Origin: Acanthamoeba sp. SK_2022b
Lineage: Eukaryota; Discosea; Longamoebia; Acanthamoebidae
Reading direction: 5' to 3'
Length of the DNA: 35,137 bases
NCBI GenBank assembly: GCA_027943245.1
Contig: JANDJZ010000498.1
Location: 1-35,137, forward strand
In this document: one piece after another, positions 1 to 10,000 of the stretch
Numbering within the stretch: position 1 is the stretch's first letter
Layout of the letters: each line of letters begins with the position of its first letter
The notes under the pieces: model-generated
What the model was told of the DNA's origin: nothing
The model's database searches: none
Seen by the model: only the letters and a program-made list of their open reading frames with translations
Made by a program: the position numbers and the translations under genes

Positions 1-224
1 CCTATTGTCTGGTTTTATTCTACCATTATCGACTTGTTAATTTATTTATTAGTCGCTGGATTGGGTGTGTGCGTTTTGTTGCATTCTCATTTCACACAAT
101 GCCCCCCACTCAACCAGAATGGCGGTTTAATATTATATTTTGAAAATCATAATATAATGCCCAACGGTTACCTTTCGCGCCAACACCGTGGCCTAATTGT
201 TCACGAATTGTGTGTGGAGTAGAA
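1..224. other. Upstream region, AT-rich, no gene seen
   Basis: No reading frame here is supported. The stretch is AT-rich compared with the genes and probably holds the promoter of the following plus-strand gene. Around 130-160 an AT-rich inverted repeat (attatat ... ataatat) surrounds a tgaaaatca spacer; it could be a promoter element but carries no further signal that I can read. Confidence 0.4.
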
Positions 225-1464
225 ATGGAACATCAACCAGTGCAAATGGATCCGCACGGCCACCACCAGCATACGCATGAAGAAGTGCATCACCAACACG
301 TACGTGTTCTCCAGCTTTCACAAAGATAGTTGCCATCTTGATCTAACCCGACCGCGGCGCAGGCGTTTGGTGGCACGGCCGAGCAGCACCACGACCTTTC
401 TCACATCCCGCCACCAGAGCACGATCACGTGGCGATGGAAGTGGCCCACCAGCACCAGCTGCCGCCTCACTTGCAGCAGCTCAGTCACCACGCACATGAG
501 CTCGCCCACGTCGAGGGCATGCAGCCTCCGCTGCCCGTGGGTGAGTCTTTTTCTCAGATCTTGGAGCCTTGGTTTCCGTTGGTGTGTTACAACGTCGTAG
601 TAATTGGTGGTTTGTCGTGTCATGATGTTGTAGCGCCGCCTGATTACCATCACGAGGGCGAGGGCGAGGAAGAGCACGTACAGGGACATTACTTGCTGCA
701 CAAGCGGATCATGGACGACGTGCTGGCACAGTCGACGGGCCTGATAGGCGTGCCCATGGCCGCCGACCTCGGCGGGCCGGACAAGAAGCGGCGAAAGACC
801 ACCACCGAGCAGCAGGTAAAGCGACACAAGTACGACGTCCTCAAGGCCTTCTTCCGCGTCTACTTCACCGACAGCAAGGATGGCATGGTCCTCAAGGACG
901 CCATCTTCAACCTCTACACCAAGAAGATCCCCATCAACCAGAGGCACGGCACCGCACAACACAATCGCGCACACAAACGCGCAACGCCGTTGCTAATGAG
1001 GCAGCCGAATGCGGATGTGATGTATCAGGATCGCGAGGAATGCCATGTACCGACACATGTGGTCGTTCTTCAAGAGCAAGATCTCGGCCTTCCAGAGCAA
1101 CTACCGCGAGTACATAAAGGGCATCAAGCTCTCGTCCAACGGAGCCGCCCTCAACTACGACGGCTACGAGAAGGACCTCGACCTCCTCCACGCCGTCGGC
1201 GTCGGTAACGTCTTTGACTTTGAGGAGGAGGAGCTCGAGAAGAGCGATCGCAGCTCCACTGGTGGCGTCTCCTCGCCGTACCTCAGCGCCGAGGGCGAGG
1301 CCTCCAACCAAAGCCTCAGCGACAGCGTCGTCGGCGCCGACGGGTCCATCCTCGCGGCCGTGGAGAACCTCGAGCAGCAGGTCAAGATCCTCGCCGCCGG
1401 GCTGGCCGAGATCCGCGCGCGCCTCAAGAAGAGCAGCGGCGTGGAAGAGGAGGAGCAGGCCTGA
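225..1464 (+). CDS. RFX-like winged-helix protein with His-rich N-terminus
   Basis: Four-exon model: 225-299, 363-540, 634-943, 1029-1464, encoding 332 residues. Phases agree at every junction. The first ATG gives a His/Gln/Glu-rich N-terminal third (repeated HH, HQH). A basic patch (KKRRK, residues about 139-143) precedes a domain of about 80 residues whose pattern resembles the RFX DNA-binding winged helix: a helix with VLKDAIFNLY, a helix with NAMYRHMWSFFKSK, and a closing strand EYIKGIKL comparable to the family's YYGIRIK. That family match is my inference and is weak. The C-terminal part is acidic and Ser-rich and ends in a short coiled coil (about residues 300-325). The third intron, 944-1028, has a GC donor (AG then gcacgg) and a tatcag acceptor; only this join keeps the domain in frame. 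Probable nuclear regulator; specificity cannot be read. Confidence 0.6.
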
Positions 1465-1582
1465 AGCGGGTGAGGACACCCGAGGGAGAGAGAGGTTCTG
1501 TAGAGTGAGAGAGCGCGCGGGGCGACCTTGAGAGGCCGTTATTTTACATTTCTCCTTCATTTTATCTACCGCATAACGGTTT

Positions 1583-1614
1583 AAAATATAAATATAAATA
1601 TAAATATAAATATT
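1583..1614. repeat. AAATAT short tandem repeat
   Basis: About five copies of an AAATAT unit lie between the stop of the RFX-like gene and the ATG at 1646. The AT-rich run could serve the 3' end of the first gene or the promoter of the second. No protein is encoded. Confidence 0.75.
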
Positions 1615-1645
1615 ATTCGTCCGGTTCACAAAATAAGCACACGGC

Positions 1646-2858
1646 ATGTCTTCTACTTCCTGGTGCGTACTCTTCCTCGCGTTACCACCCCTTGTGCCCG
1701 CCCCCCAACATCAACTAACCCACACACGACGGCCAGGTCGGGTCCGTTTCTTCGTTCGCAAGTGCGCCCCCCCCCTTTCCTTTTTCACCCTCCGTCTCAC
1801 TGTCTCCTCGCTCATAATTGGGGCCGCTCCACCTCTTCAGCTGTGCAAGGGGCAGGGCCTCGTCGTTGAAGGCCTGGTGAAGGACGTCAGGTAGGTTATA
1901 TTTTTCTATTTCTATATTTTATTATTTTTAAGAGGATTTTTTGATTTCTTTTTCTTTTTCTACCCTTAGGGTCCACTCGGTGTTCGTTCGGGACAACAAC
2001 GTCGTGAAGGTGGCCGACCAGGAGGACAACCTGCCCACCCGTTACATCGTGGCGGTGGTGGAGGTCCAGAACGCCTACCCCCGCTTGTTCCAGAAGAACG
2101 GTGAGGAGGTCGACTACACGGACAACAACAAGAGGAGCAGGTGGGCTGGCAGTTCCTCGCCCGTCGTTATTATCATCATCGCTCTCGCTTTCTATCAACT
2201 ATCACTACACTCAAGCTCGTGCGTGTGTCCAGGAACTACGTGGAGCCCTCTCCGCTCGGCCTCGCGCAGCTCCTGACCAAGGTCGGCAACGGGACCGGGA
2301 CCGGTACGCGGTGCCCGCCCGCCCGCATCGTTCCTATCGCCACCCCTCTTTCTCACGCTCTCTCCATGTTCACGTTGGCCTGACGTCAGCTCTGCCGAAC
2401 CACCTTTGCGACGACCGTCGCGAGCAACTACACCCGAAAGTGCAGGTTCGGCGGGCGCGGTGTGGTGTGGTGGGTGTGCGTGCGTGTTAACAAAACGTGT
2501 GGTGGTCAAATACGCGCTAGGGTGTCTTTGAGTTCTGGATCGACTCCAACAAGCCGCGCTCCAAGGACCTGCAGAAGGGCATGCAGTTGCGTCTGCTCAC
2601 CCAGGGCGAGAGCGTGTTTGTCGACTCGTTCCAGTTCCTCAACGCCAAGACCAACCTCTTCAAGGGTACCGCTTGCGCCTCGTGCAGCGCCTGGCCTTTG
2701 TCTCTTCTCTCACACACGCACCCACGACACAAGATATGGGATCGCAGGGCGAAGCCCTCAGCGGACAGTATGCGGACCGCATCATGCAGTACGCCGAACC
2801 GGAGGCCGAGGAGGAGGACACCAGGCAGGGTGTCGATGAAAGCGAGTGGGACGACTAG
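1646..2858 (+). CDS. Conserved-looking soluble protein, function unknown
   Basis: I do not recognise this gene. The best model has eight exons: 1646-1662, 1737-1761, 1841-1890, 1970-2140, 2233-2281, 2390-2461, 2521-2665, 2734-2858, giving 217 residues with consistent phases. The donor of exon 6 (2461/2462) and the tiny second exon are the least certain points. The middle is rich in alternating hydrophobic residues, suggesting beta strands (SVFVRDNN, RYIVAVVEV), followed by a segment with two cysteines flanking TTFATTVASNYTRK, then a charged stretch with FEFWIDSNKPRSKDLQ. The C-terminus is acidic and ends in ESEWDD. There is no signal peptide or membrane segment, so it is probably cytosolic or nuclear. 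Exons are short (17-171 nt) with introns of 59-108 nt, typical of the window. Confidence 0.55.
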
Positions 2859-3320
2859 GTGATGAAGAGCATGCTTGTCTTACTTGTAGGGGGCATGGCG
2901 GCATTCCTTAGATGCCACTTCCCGGGGCACGCGTCTACTACCCTTAAATGGATAAATAGATCTTAACCACAAAGCTCGACCTGTGCCTTTTCTCAAGGCA
3001 AAGATTGGTAAAGGTAAGAGGGTGAGGGTGAGGGTGAGTCACGGAAGCTACGAGTGCGAAAGAGTGTATGAGAGCCAGCTTCCTTCAAGCAACTGCCATT
3101 CCAGGTAACTCTCGAGCTGCACAATCGCTCTACTGGTGCGCTGCAACTAAGCCTGAGAGGCACAAAGGGCAAAGCCTGGCCTCTGCGCTGGTCCTCTCCA
3201 CAGCGCTCGCTGGCATTGATAGTCCCGGTTGCGGCTTGAGCGAGTGGGACAAGGTCTGTTCTTCACTGCAAACTTGTGCCCGCCTAGCTCACCCTAACAC
3301 TCTACCAGATAAGCCTAAGC
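2859..3320. other. Intergenic, 462 bp, possible 5' UTR intron
   Basis: This stretch holds the 3' end of the previous gene (an ataaataga run near 2950), a short GAGGGT tandem repeat near 3022-3036, and the leader of the PH-domain gene. A donor-like ccag/gtaactc near 3104 and an acceptor-like ctaccag just before 3309 would allow a spliced 5' UTR. That is an inference from the two motifs only. Confidence 0.35.
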
Positions 3321-5141
3321 ATGAGGGAGAGCGAGTTCAAGCAGCTACACCATTACCACGCGCAACAGCGAAGGGATGTGGTGCATAAGTCCATAAGCAA
3401 AGGCGAACACGTGCCGGCAGCAGCTCTGCAGGGCAATGCGTGGGTAGATGAAGACTTGGAAGTTTACGGCGAGACAGGAGAGGAGAGAGATAGCGACGAG
3501 AATGACGACGACTACAGAGATGAAGAGGCTACCACAGAGGGAAAGCTAAAATGGCTGTCGCTGGTCAATCAGCTGCAAGACGATCCATCATCAGAAGCGT
3601 TGCTCCGCGTGGTCACAGCGCTCCGGACTGATATCCAGGTCCAGCGACGAAAGTGCCACCGCACTGCTGAGGACACCGTAGCACTTCTGCAGCGCTTCGC
3701 TTGTGCCGAGTACGTCGCTCCTGCATGCTCAAGGCGTACCACTTACAAGATGACGTCACAGATTGTTGGAGAGCAACAGCAGCTCAGGCACGACGTCCAC
3801 GGCAGACAGCATGCGCACGAATGTTGCCAAGATGGTAGCTCGCGAGGTGGGGGCTAAGGTTTGCTTGCTGTTCCTATTGCTTGCTTCAATCATCTGCTGG
3901 TCCTGTCTTCTCACCAACACACGTGTGCATCTCCGTGGGCAGGACATCGAGGCAGTGCACACAACCGTACTCTTTGAGCTCCAGCGCTTGCTACAGGAGG
4001 TAAACCAATTTTCCATGGGGTAGCCGTGTGGACTTTTGGTGCTAGTCACATGGTGCTTATCTGACCTCTCGATTACTCAGCTCCAACGAGGCGCACGAAT
4101 GCGTTCCATACTTTTACAAATCGACGCCCATCTGCAGGCCAAGGTACCGGCGCTGGAACAGGAGTGGCAGCGCTTGCAGCCGGTGTTACCAATCAGTCCT
4201 GGGAGAACCACGCCGTCGCCACGTTCGAATTCGTCGTCGTGCACGTGGACGCACTCAACGCCATCTGGGCGGTCCGCGAGGCCTACCTCTCCGCGAGACT
4301 ACCTGTCGAGGGTTGGAGTCAAGAATGAGGCCGAGGCTCACTCCCGGGCGCTGCGGCCTGGGTCGTTCAGTGAAGTTAGTCAGCGACAGTTCAGTTCATC
4401 CCAACAAACCGAGGAGGACAATGAGGCCACCAACATTCAACCAAACCGGGATAAGGAAGCGGCCAAGGCGCGGCTGGAAGCACTGCGTGACTTGGCCCAC
4501 CTGTTGGACACTGCGTATGGCCAAGGTAAGTGTTGTCATCCTGGCACCGGGTGAGGTGATGCATCATTCACAGGGATGTGTGCAGGCTCGGCTCTTAGTT
4601 CGGTGAATGAGGCGGTCGAAGCGATCTCGCACGTTGTGGGCGAAAAGCTCAGCAAAGTGGTCAGGGGGGAAATGAAGCCCGTGATGTGCAGATTAGAGGA
4701 GGAAGATAACGAAGAGGAGGATGGAGAGACCACACTACCCAATAGCCTGAGCATCCTGAAGAAAGGGTGGCTCGTCAAGAAGGGAGAGGTGCGGCGGAAC
4801 TGGAAAGTACGGTACTTCGTGCTGTTCGAGGATGGGCGGATGCCTTACTACCGCGGACCCAAGAAGGTTGAAAAGGACAGGCCACATGGTTGCATCTATC
4901 TCACGGGCAAGGTTCGCGCGCTCAAGCTCTTTATGTAAGTGCTTGGGCTTGATTGCTGATGGATCGAATCAAGGTGCGACTGGTGCGACCAGCTACGGAC
5001 AAGTCCGTACCACAAAACCTATGGGCAGTGGAAGTAGTAACAGCTACGCGCACCTACGTTCTGTGCTGCAGAACACGAGCCGACCTGGATCTTTGGTGTT
5101 TTCACCTTCAATCATTCTGTTGTCATGACTCTATTGAATGA
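3321..5141 (+). CDS. Helical protein with C-terminal PH domain
   Basis: Six exons: 3321-3709, 3762-3858, 3943-3999, 4081-4525, 4574-4911, 4974-5141; 497 residues, all phases consistent. The N-terminal 100 residues are acidic (runs of D and E near 3490-3530). The next 170 residues are mainly helical with heptad-like Leu spacing (exons 2 to 4), then comes a Ser/Pro-rich linker. The last 110 residues form a clear PH domain: GWLVKKG, RRNWKVRYFVLF, YYRGPKK, then HGCIYLTG, NLWAVEVVT, YVLCCRT and the conserved Trp of the closing helix in LDLWCFHLQ. PH domains bind phosphoinositides or proteins, so membrane-linked signalling or trafficking is the likely role. Acceptors at 4574 and 4586 are both in frame. 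The nine residues after the PH helix may come from the CpG-poor sequence that starts there. Confidence 0.85.
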
Positions 5142-6390
5142 ACAGGAAGCAACAAATTGGGGATGGCGTCAGATTGCTACAAGTGGCATTCTGTTCTCAA
5201 AACCCTATAGGCTTTGTGATAATCTCTCCCAAACAGCCACAAGAATCAAACTTGTGCTGACTCCTGGGCATCTCTCTTGTAGGCCTCATCCACTCTACAG
5301 CCTTCTGTGCAACTTGCTTAGCTGCCTCGCCTAACTTGTGGAGAATACCTCCTGCACTTTGACCTGGGGGTCATGGCACTTTGCTGACATGTTCTTTGGT
5401 GATAAGGTCCTCAGCACATCAGGAAGGCAGTGAGCAGGGCAAGGTAGTTTAGTAGCAGTTGGAGAGGCATGACACAACAAGGCAGAAACACACTCACAAT
5501 GTGGAGCAATGACCAGATGTGAAGAGGCCACCAGGCAACAGCACAAGAAGGGTGGATCCAGCAACTGTGGTTGGACTGGATTTTTGGGGATGCTGCCCAA
5601 GGTCAAGCTCATTGTTTGCCAAGGCATGAGGTTGATCAAGATGGGAGTGCCAAGTTGATGTCAAAGTTTAGACTGTGATCTTGTTGATGATGAATTGGTT
5701 GAGCTTGATATTGTTCCTGCACTTGGGTGATGGTGCCTGAGTCTCCTCCTTTGCCTCCTAGTCTCAACCTTTTCCTTGTGCTTCTCCTGCATATCCTTGC
5801 TTACCTCACTCTGTCCTTCCTCTTCTTCTTGCTTGTTGGTTGAGTTCTGTGGCCTGATCAGTCAAATACCAACAACATTTCACCCCAAATTTGATCTACT
5901 TGTATCTCCTTGGAACTGAGTGTTCAGGAAAATGAGACTCTGCCCCTGCTCAAAATGTCTACAGTTTTTCAGGTCCTTCCCAGACAGGTGTATGCACACA
6001 ACTTACATGTCTGGGACAACTGCCATACATAAGGCTCTCACCCTTGCAGACACACACAACTATAACATGACTTTGTGATGATTAGAGGTTAAGCACTACA
6101 ACACCAAACCACCATTTCATCACCAGTTAAGAAATAGAGTCACTTTGTGTTTATGGTGCTCATGAAAAAGAGGCAGTGACTGGTGATGAAAGTAACTTTC
6201 TTTACAATGTCTGTTTGGCCTGTCTCTGTTGAACGTGGTACCAACAGGAATACCAAACGTGTAAACGACACTGCACCCGGAAAAGAGTGGCACCACCAAG
6301 ACGCCAGATTTGCCTCTTGGATTGCGATCGGCACTTACTGGGCTGTGATGGTGCATTGTCTAGTGAACCCTTTATATTTTTAGTGATCCT
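5142..6390. other. Gene-free block, almost no CpG, probable decayed repeat
   Basis: No gene is supported. From about 5341 to 6232 I count no CpG dinucleotide at all in roughly 890 bases, and only two between 5142 and 5340, whereas the flanking genes are full of CpG. TG and CA are frequent. This is what an old, heavily methylated and deaminated repeat or transposon looks like. Short open frames on the minus strand (for example 5331-5639) are Cys-rich in the way expected if CGN arginine codons had become TGN. CpG returns at 6233, about 160 bp downstream of the Hsp10 stop codon. Confidence 0.6.
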
Positions 6391-6830
6391 CTACTGCTTA
6401 AGGATGCCGAGGATGTCATCTTCCCTGAAGAGGTGGAGCTCCTCGCCGTCGATCTCAACTTCGGTGCCTCCGTACTCCGAGAGAACGACATTGTCGCCCT
6501 CCTTGAGGGTGGTGGGGATGAGGGCACCCTCCCTGTTCCTGGCGCCGGGGCCAACGGCGAGCACGGTGCCGTGGTTGAGCTTCCTCTGGGCGCTCTCCGG
6601 GAGCACGATGCCGCCAATTCTCTCAATCGGCTTGGCCTTGCGGATCAACACGCGGTCGGACAGGGGGAGCAGTCTCTTGGACTATGTATACAGTGATATA
6701 GTGAGATTAGCTAGGTAGCCAAATGCGTTCGCGAATTGCTAGATTTTGAGTGCCGGCAGCACAGCCGCTGCCAGCATGCAACACAATAACAGCGTGCAAC
6801 GTATCAATAGGCGGAATCGGGACTTACCAT
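6391..6830 (-). CDS. HSP10: Mitochondrial 10 kDa chaperonin (Hsp10/Cpn10)
   Basis: Two coding exons: 6830-6828, which is only the ATG, and 6681-6391. The intron is 146 nt (gtaagt ... atag). The product has 97 residues, the usual size for the family. It matches GroES-type co-chaperonins throughout: LPLSDRVLIRK, GGIVLPESAQ, GTVLAVGPG, the mobile-loop side and roof segments, and the C-terminal strand GEELHLFREDDILGIL. It caps the Cpn60 ring and assists folding in the mitochondrial matrix; as in other Hsp10 proteins there is no long cleaved presequence. The second exon begins with SKRLLPL and has no usable ATG before the conserved core, so the one-codon first exon is required. The stop is TAG. 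Confidence 0.95.
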
Positions 6831-7042
6831 GTTGTAATGTGTGTCGATTCTGTGTCTGATGAATGGAGCCTTTGCTCTTGTAGCGGGGCCTGGCCTTCGA
6901 GGAAAGGTGTCCGCACAATCTCAACTGCGGAGAAGACGCAGGAAATTGGTGTGTGGGCAACAGAAATGTCACACGTTGATGAAACGCCTGAGAAATTGGC
7001 CTTTTCCTTTTGGAAGCAGCGGCCAGCAAAACGCCTGACGGC

Positions 7043-10000
7043 CTACAGGTCAGTTTGCGCTGCTTGTTGTTGGTGCTGTTGCTCCGTGTAGTTCTGGAGG
7101 TTGCGGCCGATGAGGTACTTCTCGTCTCTCACCGAGTTGTGCAGCTTTACCGCCCAGTCACACAGCATCTGCAGGGATTCGCGGCATATCGACCATCGAC
7201 CGACGAAAAAGTGTCAGTCGCGCACCCAGCGGGACAAGGCCCTTTTCAGAAGTTCTGCGTAGTACCCAGAGCGACTCATACGCGAGCCACACGGTCATGG
7301 CGATGAGGTAGCAGAAGCGTTCGCAGAAGGCGTGCACCACCACCGAGTCAGACACGAGCGGAACAAGCCTCTGCGCTCAGAAGAGCAAGGGGATCAGCAA
7401 AGTGAGGAGGAAACTCCCGTGAAGAGAGACAAAGGGGAGAGGGGGGGAGTGAGCTTACCACAGCAATGAAGTAGGGGACAAAGTTGATGAGGACCAGGAT
7501 CATGCTCATGGGCCAGAGCACCTCGTTCCACGTTCGCAGGACGTTGATGTTGGCGTAGCCGTCCTGGGTGATCTATGGCCGGATAGATATGCGCGCGCAT
7601 GCGTTAGTGGTCGCCTTTCTTTTCTTATCAATGAAGTCGGGACAAAGGGGCAAGGGGCCAGTTACCCTTTGGAAGCGCTGCTTCCAGTCAGAGTGCTCCG
7701 CGCGCATGAGTAGCTTGTGCCAGATCTTGAGGTAAAAGAGCCCCAATGCCCAGCTCTGCGCCACCCGATAGACACAGCACTCTTATAAGATCATCGATAC
7801 CGCAACGGCATCGCTTCGAAGAGGGGAAAGGGGCATGCAGCGTGGACGGGCGACCGTCGGAGAAGCCAATCAAATTACCTGAAAGAGCGGGTTGGGTGCG
7901 GGGCACTGGTCGAGCCAGGGCACGCGCACGGGGAGCGTGATGGCAGCATCGAAGAGCAGGCCGACCAACAGTGGTATCACGATTAACCCAAAGAAGCCGA
8001 CAAAGCCACACTTGGCGCCCTGTGTGTCACCAGCGGCGCGACGGTAAGCTGCTGTGGGAGCATTGTCAGGGCAAAGGGCGGTGATGACGGCCGTACAATG
8101 AGCGCAAACCCCTTCAGCTTGGTGATGGCTTCGCTGGCGTTCTGCTGGCTGATATGTTCGATCAGGTAGAAAACCCCTCGGTAGCCAGCCCACAGCTGCA
8201 GAAAGAAGAGAGTGAGTGCCGGGAGGCGAGGCATGCTCTGCGTTGGCGGATGGACGGGGAAGGAGACGAGAGCGTACCAACGTAGCCCCAGTGATGACGG
8301 CGTAGAAGTCGGATAATCCTACCAGTCCGAGACCGGCAAACAGAAGGCGCCCCACGGTCACTGCGCACGACAGGGAACGCCAGAAGAAGAGATCGTATAG
8401 GTCAACGCGTGACGGAGGCCATAGAGCAAGAGACACACGCGAGCTCGTACAGGGCACAACCAGTAGCAGCAAATTGGTTGCGAAGAGCAATAGCCAGCTC
8501 GCGACGGCCAACGCGGTCATCTGTGTAATGTGTCACAATGGGTAGAAAGCCCTGGTGAGCAATCGACGCCTGAGCGCTAACAGAGTCGGAAAAAAGCGAA
8601 TCCCGCGCGCACCCTAAGACCAAAGAACGGCGGATACTGCACGGGCATGGGCTGGTTGTGCTCGTCGACAGTCGGAAACAGGTAGGACATGAGATGCAAT
8701 CGGTCTCCCGCAGTTTGCAGCCACCACAGCACCAGCGCCTGGAACGTGAGCGAACCCAATCGCAAGGTGGTCAGCCACAGTCACTCGTCGCACGCTCGCA
8801 CGCTTGAGTTCAAGAGGGGGCGACGCGTTGGGGAGAGGTCGAACCTTGATCGTGTCCTTGGGTCGTGCGTACTTGAAGACGAGCGGGACAAGGATATGAA
8901 ACACCACCAAATCGCTGGAGGTACTCGTGTTCAGGCTGTCGAACAGGGTGAAGGGCTCCATCCAAGGCAGCTTGAGGAAGCGATGGAAATTAGCGGTGAG
9001 AAACTAAACGCTTCTTCACAATCACCTAGTCGGTCGGATGAACTTGAGTGCGTACCACCATGGCCGCTCGGATAGGTGCGGCTATGAGCAGCACGATGAG
9101 GAGGCCAAAGAGGCCAATGCTCACGATTAGTCGTCTTGTCTGACGGAGCAATGGCACCTGTGCGGTGCAAAGTAGGAATAGAGAGAGGTGTCAGCGAATA
9201 CATGTGCGCCATCGCAATTGGGCCAGAGCTCGAGGTCAAGTAACTTGAATCACTTCTTGGATGACATCCCAATCATCGTCATCCTGTGTGCGCAGGAACC
9301 AAAGAACGCCCTTACGCAGCACCGATCTGCCGATAGAAAGGACGAAGGCGTTGAGCTGGGCGCAAAAAGAGAGAGAGAGAGGAGATAACGAAAACGAAAA
9401 AGTGGGAAGAGGAGAAGACAGTACCGCAGCCACCGGACAGACGAGGACAGTAGGTACATGAAGACCATGCCAACAACCCAGTGCTGATTCGATGGAAGCA
9501 TCGGCCAAGAGAATTAGCAACAATCAACAGTCGTCTGTCCACAGCGTGGAGCGCACCATGAAAGTGGAGACATGGGGGTGAGCACGCCAAAAGGCGAGCC
9601 GCGAGGCCATTGTTATGTCGAAGAGCGGCAACGAGCTGACATCGATGAACCATCCGAAGATCGAGGGGCACACCGCAAGCTCGATGAACATCATTACGCT
9701 CACCTGAAGGAGACAAACTTGTGAAAATCAACCCCGAAGCCAAGACTGATAGCGAGCTGCCTTACCCGCACAATGAGAAGAGCAAAGCGCAACGCTGCGG
9801 TTATTTCTTTAATCGGCCGAGCTGCGGCGTCACAGTTGTTGATTAGTATTTCCGAGCACCGCACGTGGTGGACATTGGAAGAGTACCTTGCGTGAAATCG
9901 TGGGTAACGGCAAAGCAGGCCTGCCGTGCACAAACGATCATCAATCATTAATTCTGCAGCAATGACACGAAAAGACAGCACGCTCAAGTCCGTACGCACC

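Noticed and set aside
5142..6390. A prokaryotic or viral insert
   Set aside because: No long frames or viral motifs are visible; the composition differs only by CpG loss, which fits a decayed repeat better.
9822..9995. One 174-nt intron in the Doa10 gene
   Set aside because: Two introns of 79 and 65 nt around a 34-nt exon (9920-9887) fit the phases and the usual intron size better.
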